A program made the position numbers and the translations under genes. A stretch of DNA of 64,000 bases from Angiostrongylus vasorum (Eukaryota; Nematoda; Chromadorea; Rhabditida; Metastrongylidae). The notes below the pieces were generated by a model. It did no database searches. It had not been told where the DNA came from and worked only from the letters and a program-made list of their open reading frames with translations. Position 1 is the stretch's first letter, and each line of letters begins with the position of its first letter. This document shows, piece after piece, positions 56,150-64,000 of this stretch. The DNA lies in assembly GCA_018806985.1 (NCBI GenBank), contig JADANN010000388.1, positions 682,001 through 746,000 on the forward strand. Direction: 5' to 3'.

Positions 56150-56275
56150 CCGAAATAACAGTTTTTTTTCATGAATAAAGGGTAAAGTAATAATATCGCT
56201 TTTACTCATCAAGAATACAGAACATTATTTGGTCATTGCCGAGGTTAATAGAAAGTCGGTCTTGGGAAATTCTGA
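56150..56275 (+). mobile_element. PLE-type terminal fragment (H7)
   Basis: 'catgaataaagggtaaagta', 'cttttactcatcaagaatac' and the terminus 'ttgccgaggttaatagaaag' correspond to the right arm of H1 and its downstream end. The ribozyme is not included. Confidence 0.55.
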
Positions 56276-56544
56276 TGACTTTATTCTCTGAGCAACGGAC
56301 CTCAGAGACCTACAATTATCCGTTTTTAACATTTATTTTCGAATATTTGAACTGTTGTGTCCTAAAATCACCTAGGAAAACAAAGCATTACCAAAAACAC
56401 TTTCCAAATCTCAAATGCCCCGGTGAAATTCTGATGCACTTCAAATATCGAGAAGCGTCATCGTTCGGTCTAAATCACCTATCCAGTGTCTGCCATGTTA
56501 CTCGTGAACATCATAGCCATCTACCGCCAAGCACCGAACACCTT

Positions 56545-56718
56545 GTGGAATCCGAGATGTGGGCGTGTCTACGAATAGGCGGCTGTCGTAATCCACCACA
56601 TCGTCATGGATTTGCTACTAAGGGAGCTTGTGTACCATCGCAGAAGCAGCAGACATGTTGCTATTCGAGTTCAGAATCATCTTTTCTATCTAGAGTTGTT
56701 CAAGTTAATGTAGAATGA
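56545..56718 (+). CDS. Candidate cysteine-containing exon, unrecognised
   Basis: The end of a longer open frame reads 'MWACLRIGGC', 'GFATKGACVPS' and 'QKQQTCCYSSSE' before its TGA at 56716. Five cysteines within 40 residues and higher GC suggest a small secreted module, but there is no family match and no clear splice sites. The first part of the frame (from 56236) is PLE terminus and not coding. Confidence 0.2.
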   Translation: MESEMWACLRIGGCRNPPHRHGFATKGACVPSQKQQTCCYSSSESSFLSRVVQVNVE

Positions 56719-57186
56719 GAAATGCTTACTTTCCTATCGTGACAGCATCATCAGTGCCTCCGTGATATCCGTTGGCGGCAAATCAACTTATGGCCGGAGT
56801 ATCCTTGGTCTGTTTTCTACTACTCTAATTGATGTGCAATTCTTCCAATTCTTCTTTTTTCATCCCGATTTTGCTCTTAAAATCCTGAGTATTAAATTTA
56901 CTCCAAATATAGAACCATATTACTCTGAAACCTTTCCTTGAATTACTGAGGGCATAGCTAGTAACCTTTTCTTTCATCCTGTTATATGAAAATTGCCTGG
57001 ACGTTTATTCATAAAATATTATCGTGTGGAGCTGATCTACGGGTTGTGCTGAAACCTAATAGAATTCACGGAATAATGTTGTGTTTTCCCGAGTCAGAAA
57101 CTCACTACCGTTTCCTACCTTCTGATTCTCATCACCATTTCGTACAGTTCAATTCCTTCTTAAAAAAAATTAAACTAACATAAAAA
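56719..57186. other. No recognised feature
   Basis: No supported gene or repeat. Confidence 0.4.
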
Positions 57187-57446
57187 TTAACTCTGTTTCT
57201 CTGCCTCTTGTTTCTTCTGAATCTTTTCGAATCGCACTTTGTCAAAGCTACACAGAGTCTCAGGAAGTCCATGAAGTGAACGTTTTGAATTGCAATAATT
57301 TTTGTATAATGACTTCCAATTTCCACATGCTATAGCTTTAGAGTCTTTCATTTCGTGGCGAAGTGGTTCATAATAGTTCTGTTGATGACTAATCAAACTA
57401 AGAAACCGTAGCAGAAGACAATTGCGACACTTCAATGCTTCAATTG
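57187..57446 (-). CDS. Candidate terminal exon, unrecognised
   Basis: A minus-strand open frame of about 86 codons follows a possible acceptor ('cttggtag' just above 57446). It includes 'IACGNWKSLYKNYCNSK', 'LHGLPETLCSFDKVRFE' and a charged end 'KIQKKQEAEKQS'. The spaced cysteines and charged tail look more like protein than chance, faintly resembling cysteine-rich nematode secreted domains of the DUF19 kind. I would not name it. Confidence 0.25.
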
Positions 57447-60400
57447 TCTACCAAGCCATTGTTCTGACATTGAAGCAGTTCCACTTGCGTCCAACACTCG
57501 AACACGTCCAAGTCTCTTTAAGGAAATGATTAACCATTTTCTTTTCAAAGAATCGGAAGGATTCGCGAGCAGACCTACCTCATGCACTGAATGACTAAGT
57601 TTTTGGTTCTCGGCGTGACCTTCCCGAGCAGACGTTCCTTCCACTTTCATGTGTGAACGAAATGAGCAAGGAATCAATGCAGATTAACAATGGGATGCTG
57701 ATTTTACTAGCAGGATAGTTTTTAGAGAAGGACTAAGTCCACTCATTTGTTGACTTTGGACGTTGCGTAAGTGCAAAGATTCATTATTAGCATCTGGACT
57801 CTGGTAGTTCGTAGCGAATAGGCGGCCATCACATCTTCACGGCCTAAGGTTCAAATTGCGCCTCAAGCCAATCTAGTCATTTCTTCCTGTGGAAGTAATT
57901 AATTAATGCCGAGAAATGTCATCTACTTTGGGTCCTTGTTATCCATTCAACACATGCAATACTTCGGGCAAAGAATTTTTTGCATATTGGTTTAAATGTT
58001 TTATAAATATAGTTCTTTCTAGCAAAAAGTATTCTTTTACTGCTATAGCGCCTTTATTTCTGTAATGTCTTGAGTGCTGATTGGTCTTTTTGGATATATC
58101 GTCGACGACTTAGCTTATTGTTAAGGTTAAAGCATTTTCGAAGCTTATCGAGATCTGACAACAATGGAATAAAGTGGACTGCTGAATGACCTACTTCTTA
58201 GCTCTTATGGTATGTTTCGCTTAAACACGGCTTCATTCAAAAATTAGAGAGCCTAGCTTTTCGTTCAACTGAAGCTCTTGCTTTTGTCTCTACTCTCTTT
58301 ATTTCAGTTTGTCTTCATTTTCACCTCACCTTTATGCATTTCTCACTCTCTCTTCACTTTTTTCTCCTGGTTGTGATTGCTATAACTTTTAGAATCATCA
58401 CTCTTTTTTTATTGTTGAAAAATGTTGCTATGCCATTTCCCTACAGTTTCTTTTTACCCCCTATGATCTCTAGAGTGGAATGAAGAATTCTCGGTCATGA
58501 AGCATTTGCGCTTATCGTTTATTTAAGCAGACTAATTGTGAGAGGATGAATCGTTAGCCAGAAGCTCGGAGAATGATGAACTTCCACTGCCTTCTTGAGT
58601 GCTAAATCGACCAACTTGTGCTTTAGTGCTCCTCTCATGAAGAATGCTCTTTTCTTCTCCACACTAGCAACGATTACGCATACTTTTTCACTCATGTAGT
58701 GGTTTTTATCTGTGCCTTTCCAATTCCTTCTATTTCAACATCGTCTTATTTCTGAAATTTCTTCACTTGTTCCATTTGAACCACTGAAGTGTTAATGAAG
58801 AGCACAGGACTTCTTGCAGTTCCGCCGCTCCGGCAATGTGAGATTTCCTGGAATTTCAGTCAGTTCTAATAACTACGAAATCAACTCGAAAATTACTTCT
58901 AATTTTCTGAACATTCTCAGCTAGTCAGTCATAAATACCCACGACACGTTGGTGAGCGGCACAACACCGTCAAGTCTTCTTGAATGAAACCCTGGTTTTC
59001 TGCTCCTTTGGTGCTTGAAATACGACCCTCTACAAAAAAAAGTGAAGAAATCTGTTCCCTGTGCTCTAGAAAACCCCAATTTCACTGCGTTAGCATAAAA
59101 GAGCTCCAATTTTTCGGCAATCGTCTACAGATTTTAGTGCTTGGCATCTTAGTTGATGAAGTTCATTACAAGCTGAGATGTTGTTGATTTAAGCTTCACA
59201 GGAGCAATTGATTTCTTACCATGTGTGTAAAAGTCAATTTATTCAGTGCTCTGTGTGTTGAATTTACACCTATCATTGGTGTTTTTCCCTTGTTCATAGA
59301 GGAATTTCCATTACGGACATGAATATGCCATGGTTATCAATGACCACTAGATGAACACTACCTAACCGCTCAAAACTAGATATTGCCTCGCCTTTGAAAT
59401 CTCTCCTTTTACTCCTGGTTCAAGTACTCGATATGTTCCACCGTTTTTTCACCATATCTCAGCTATGAACGACATCTTACTTCGGGGATTCCACCAGTAA
59501 ATGTGAAGAAATACACGCATGAACTGATGATCATACCTTTCTATCTCATACAAAAGTTCTTTACAAAATAAAATTATTATCATTCGGCAAACCTCCGGCG
59601 AGAAACACACAAGTGAATGCAAGCAATCAGTTTGAATAGCTCTGGAATAACTTTTGACGAAGTCACGAAGTCTGTCGAATCATCCGTGAAGAAGCAAATC
59701 AAACTCATCTTTTGCAGTGCAACTTCTGATGTGCTCATTTTTTGCACTGGCAGTGATGATGCTTTAGCACTCGTCACTTAAGCTTATTAAAAAGCTGCTG
59801 TTGTTCGCCAACAGAATTGGATTTCTATCAAAAGCTTTACCCGCATCACTATAGACATTCGATCTATTCCGGAATATTTGGTTTTGTGCTATATGACAAA
59901 AATCTTACCTTCAATGGCTACAAATTTTTCATAAGACAGCAAATGTACAGATCTCTTGAGTTTCAGGCTAACAGCAATACAATTGTATGTTATCTACTAC
60001 ACAAAATACTAATCTGTTGCTGTATGGCGATTCCGATGCTGTACCCATCACTTACATACCTAGGCGATCCTTCACCAGAGATCACGCGGTCTACAGCAAT
60101 CCTATTTGATTTGTTGTCTAGCAACCGTCAACTATTGCGATGGTCGGGTGCTCCCAAGTATCTCCCTGAGTGGTCTCCGGCTGGGAAGTTTGCTGCGTTG
60201 TAATTAACCGTTCTCAATCAACTTTCTCATTATTATCGCTTCTAAAAAGAATATTTTAATTATCGAGACTGCGCTTTCCATCTTCCCGTCATAACTGAAC
60301 CCGAAGTCGACTCGTTTCAAAAATTTTGTGTATTTGTTTTCAGAAAAGATTACTTTCCAGACGCTCATAGTGTTGCATCCAGATACTACACAATGTCAGA

Positions 60401-60470
60401 TACTCGCTTAAATTTCCGTACGCCTAAAAAAACAAGTCGTGCTTAGAAATTTAACACCTTGGACTTTGAT
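57447..60470. other. No recognised feature; possible upstream region of the channel gene
   Basis: Repeat-poor. Open frames such as 57432-57677 minus, 59580-59777 minus and 59817-60203 plus have no recognisable motif. Given the gene starting at 60507, promoter elements should lie at the right end, but I see no definable ones. Confidence 0.4.
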
Positions 60471-60476
60471 TACAGG
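60464..60476 (+). promoter_or_regulatory. Possible trans-splice or 5' UTR acceptor
   Basis: 'actttgattacag|g' lies 31 bases before the start codon at 60507. In nematodes such a site can accept a spliced leader. It could equally end a 5' UTR intron. Confidence 0.3.
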
Positions 60477-60506
60477 TTACATCACTATGCATGGATTATA
60501 GCCGCC

Positions 60507-63500
60507 ATGGCTTTCAGCTTTATTCTCACTTTCACCGTTTCACTAGTGGCCGCCTTAGACGAAGGTAGTTAGTTATTCAATCGTCATTGCTAAATACAAA
60601 AAACAACAAAAAAAAAGGGTGAAGGTCCTCCTTTAATTCCTTGCAGGCGAAAATTTTCCCATAAAGCCGATGAAGTATGAGCAGGTTTCCCGAAAGTCTT
60701 CCACCCTCTTAAAAAACAAACTGCTACCGTCTCGATTACTTATGTCAGAAAAGGGTCAAGAAGCTCATCTTTATTGTTTTTTATTGTAGAATGCAAGAAA
60801 TGTGATTTGCGTTCGTCATATTGTAAAATCTACGAAAACGGCATGAGAAGTTGCGCTTGTCGTGATGGCTTCCAACAACTTCCCAACGGTACTTGCCAAG
60901 GTGAGCTTCACTCGGTCACTTCAAATGCACACACTTGGTATCAGTTCTGGATTTAGTTGTGGGATATCCACAGGGGGAACATGGAGCGCGATCCATCAGA
61001 GGAGCCGTTCTGCGTTCTAGGTCAAGCAGAGAAGGCAGCTACACGGTAAGTTGCGTCTTTCTTTTAGTGAACTCAGCACTTTCAAGCTTTTATGACATCA
61101 AAGAACCATTGCGTTTCAAATAAATTTTGCTTCACTATTGTACCAAGATCACTGGGCAATAAATGTCACGATTAATTCTATTAAGTGTGCAAGGTAAACT
61201 GTTAGGCCGTGATCAACCCATTTGGAATGTGCCATGCACTCGACTGTTGAACATCTCAGACGAGGCTGAATACACATTCGCTCTCTACAATAACATACAT
61301 TGGCTTACCTATGTATGAAGTCAGTGTTTCTGTCTTAATAGACAAATCTGTTGCAATTTACCAATCATCGCGGGATCGAACCAACGACCACATATGTATT
61401 TCTGGACAACTCTACAAAAGGCCTGAACATTCCCTGGGCATTTTCTTACAGTAGGAGTTTTTCTTTTATTTTGCCAGCTGGGATGGTGTTATTCTCTCTA
61501 TTACACAATTCTTTCGTTTTCTTTCGTTTACGACCAAAAATACCATGAAAGGGAGACTATGTGAAAATCCGGTTCTAATAAAAACACCATGACGATGTTG
61601 ATCAAGTCGGAGAGGGGGAAGAAGAGCACAAATTTTGCAGTTCACATATTCAACTCGTTTATATTCCTTTATTCAAATACCGTCGCATTTCACTTTTTCA
61701 CTAAGATAAGCGCAAAATTTTGAGCTCAAATAATTATTTGAATATTTTACTTGAAACTTCCATTAGTTTATCTTTTCACTTCTCTTTAACATTTCTATAC
61801 CTCTGCCGTGTTTATGAGTCGTCGAGAAAACAGAATAAAATTTCGAACCCTCAGTGACTGCGGAAAACCTAATTCCGACCTTTAACCCATATCACCTGAG
61901 GTACATTCTGTGCCGCCGTGGACTCTTAGTGTCAAATTGGACGAAGTGCCTTTCATCCAATGCATTTCTTTTACAAAGTCTCTTTTGGAGCGCACTTTTT
62001 TCACCCAGTCGATGTCTTGCTTCACCCCCAATATTACGCCAAAGGTGAGCTATGAAAGGCTAAACTCTCTTTCAGTTTCTTTTGGTTACCTTATAAGACT
62101 AGCGAGATGAAAACGCAGAAATGAAGTCGAGACAGATTTTTAAAACGTTTCCCAGTGCTGAGAACAATGTATTCATATGGCGGGCCAAAGTAACATACAG
62201 TAAATAGTAGCACAAGTACCAGGCATCTCTCCACAGCGAAAGAGCAAAGATTCGTTCATAATTCTATCTTGTTGCCAACCCCTCAATTCCTACACTCGTC
62301 GAAAAATTGTCGCCCATTGTCAAAAGAAAAAAAATCAGGGAGTCCGTAAGCGTTATGAAATTAGCTGTCGTCTCACGAGGAAGTCACGCAAATTTCAGCA
62401 ACCGACGTGTCTCCAGGACATTCAGACTGGAAAAGTCTTGAATTATTGAAGAATACAACTTAACAGACAATTTCCATAGAACCTGACAAATGACTTCAAA
62501 AAAAAGCCATGAATTTTCAGGAAGATTTCTTTTAAGAGGAAAGAAAGTTTTTTTTTATAAGGAAAAAAGCCCGTGAATACCAAAAAAAGGAGTTTTTCAT
62601 TAAAAGAAAAAAACTGTATTATTAGGATTTCAAAATTTTTTTTGGTTTAGAATCCTCACCGAGTTGCTTTCTAAGTATGACCGGAATCTGGTGCCGAAAA
62701 TGAAAGGAGTTGACGTGGACGTCGAGCTTCTCATTCAGAGTGTTTCCGAAATTTCCGAAATTCAATCAGCATCCACCATGCACATCCTCTTCAGTCAGAT
62801 ATGGCACGATCCTGGCCTTTCGTACGAGGTATAAGTTCTTTCTGCGTTCATCCAAATACTTGCAAAGCAGGCACTAAGTCAAACAACGAGTGGCCAAATA
62901 GAGTCATACCGAAGCCAGTAGATTAATGACAGTCGATTAATGATGTACGGCGATTAATGTATGCTTTACAATTTCAATGCATTCATTTGCAATTCAATTT
63001 GCAGCGCTTGATCAAAAAACACGTATAAAAGGGCTTCGATTGTGGCCTTGCAATTCGCCCAATCTATATTGAATTTCATGGCGAGGATGGATTGGATCAA
63101 GCTCGGATATGATCTGTTAACTAAACGTTCTCTTTTGGCCAAAGCAACCCAGACCCTATGATTAAATATGACTTATATGTAATCGAAAATAATTTTATCC
63201 TTAGCCTTTGGATAAATATCCTCGACTTCATTTTTGGAACAGGGAGCAGGGTCTGGACATATTTTTTGACTTGTGATTTTTTTCGACTTTTTTCATTTCA
63301 CTGCAATGAAATTCTTATCTTCTAAAGCTCACGACTCTTTCCGTTGCTTTTTTATTGAACCATATTTCGTTCTTCCGTCTTTTTCTTCTATTTCCTCTTT
63401 CCTTTCTATGACAAAGTAGTTTTCGCTAGCTTTAAGATAGGGGCGAAGTCTTTTTTCATAAGCTTGTCAACTTCCAGATCTTCTCAATCCTCTATTTATA

Positions 63501-63777
63501 GAAAAAAAATTATCAGCAATTGCGGAAGAAGGGACCTTTTTGATAAGATCTCAGTTCTGCTGCACTATGCATCGTTTAGTCGTAATAGAGCTAAATCCGT
63601 AAAGTACAGCCTATTTTGCTAAGAATTTGATGGCTTCTTCCGTATCGATCACGTCAGACGAATGGGAGCTGTTCTTTCAGCAAGAGGAGGGAGCGCAGTG
63701 CTTGACGAACCTTTCGTTGTCCCACAGAATGGTCGACAACATCTGGCTGCCGAACGTTTGCATTGTGAACAGCAAAG
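60507..63777 (+). CDS. Cys-loop ligand-gated ion channel with N-terminal EGF-like module, partial (runs past right edge)
   Basis: The start ATG is in GCCGCCATGG. Exon 1 (60507-60564) encodes a hydrophobic signal peptide, 'MAFSFILTFTVSLVAA'. Exon 2 (60790-60900) joins in phase and gives an EGF-like domain, C-x2-C-x6-C-x9-C-x-C-x11-C with 'CACRDGF'. Exon 3 (60957-61045, after a 56-base intron ending TTTAG) is basic and serine-rich. Exon 4 (62651-62828) opens the ligand-binding domain: 'ILTELLSKYDRNLVPKMKG', 'VELLIQSVSEISEI', 'FSQIWHDPGLSYE'. Exon 5 (63624-63777) continues with 'LSLSHRMVDNIWLPNVCIVN'. These are the alpha-helix, loop-D and loop-A landmarks of the Cys-loop family; 'PNVCxVNSK' is typical of nematode LGC subunits. 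The Cys-loop and four membrane helices lie beyond the window. Exons 3 and 4 do not join in phase through the strong GTAAGT donor. Either a further exon of 3n+2 bases is missed, or the weaker donor 'ctag|gtcaag' at 61020 is used, which does fit. Ligand and ion selectivity cannot be read from this part. Confidence 0.75.
61205..61400 (-). mobile_element. SINE (family S), decayed, inside a channel-gene intron
   Basis: 'gccgtgatcaacccatttgg', 'gccatgcactcgactg', 'cttaatagacaaatctg' and 'cgggatcgaaccaacga' keep the family order in reverse. Heavily diverged. Confidence 0.55.
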
Positions 63778-64000
63778 GTGCATTACTACTCTGTGTTGTT
63801 TTTCTTTCAAATATAATGAATCTTCGTCTTTTGATCCAGGATATTTTCAGATAGAAAATGACGATTTCAAACTTAATAAGGGAACATTAGCTTAGTCAAC
63901 GACAAACTGAGCAATAAGTTTCATGATGGTGGAAAAAAATAACTTGAATAAACACATATATTGTCGGCGATAAAAAGACGACCTTATCTTTATTTATATT
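63778..64000. other. Intron or right edge
   Basis: It begins with the donor 'gtgcat'. No following LGIC exon with the expected downstream motifs is visible before the window ends. The small open frame ending at 63895 does not match the family. Confidence 0.4.

Noticed and set aside
59817..60203. 128-codon open frame just upstream of the channel gene
   Set aside because: It could be an upstream gene, but nothing in it is recognisable. Its stop and the 300-base gap before the ATG at 60507 do not link it to the channel.

Overview
The window looks like repeat-rich, intron-containing nuclear DNA of a nematode, most likely a strongylid (clade V) parasite. Three things point that way: RTE-type non-LTR retrotransposon fragments with strongylid-style RT and C-terminal motifs, a very short 56-base intron with a TTTAG acceptor, and a nematode-style Cys-loop channel (LGC) gene entering from the right. 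The species call is inference. No bacterial operon, CRISPR array, rRNA or convincing functional tRNA gene was seen.

Layout. About 0-60 kb is non-genic or intronic DNA built from at least six dispersed families. (A/H) Penelope-like (PLE-type) long-terminal-repeat pieces carry a short motif that fits the hammerhead ribozyme core. Many are inverted hairpins at about 1.5, 10.6, 23.7, 39.3 and 44.3 kb, and several end in one shared terminus beginning 'ccgaggttaatagaaagtcg'. (S) A tRNA-derived SINE has about 19 copies, some with clear target-site duplications. (E/F) A second tRNA-like repeat often occurs as inverted or tandem dimers. (D) A roughly 390-bp repeat includes a head-to-head palindrome at 48.3-49.1 kb. 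(C) A short repeat holds a degenerate reading frame. (R) RTE retrotransposon fragments lie at 11-13, 18.6-20.6 and 37.4 kb. Between them are long stretches (about 27-32, 39.6-42.7, 44.6-48.2 and 57.5-60.4 kb) where I recognise nothing.

Genes. The one well-supported gene starts at 60507 (+) in a strong Kozak context. It encodes a signal peptide, an EGF-like module, and then the start of a Cys-loop ligand-gated ion channel extracellular domain, and it runs off the right edge before the Cys-loop and membrane helices. A weaker candidate is a cysteine-rich terminal exon at 16314-16438 (+), which ends like a Ly-6/ET-type module. A few other open stretches (31-264 minus, 56545-56718 plus, 57187-57446 minus) are possible exons without recognised homology.

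Most interesting signal. At least a dozen copies of a roughly 36-nt motif keep this order: GGCT, CTGANGA, a 4-bp helix II, GAAA, CGTY, AGCC. Helix II shows compensatory changes (GACG/CGTC versus GGCG/CGCC). This is what self-cleaving hammerhead ribozymes with a minimal helix III look like, and such motifs are known from Penelope-like elements. No PLE reverse transcriptase or GIY-YIG endonuclease ORF is visible here, so the copies look non-autonomous.
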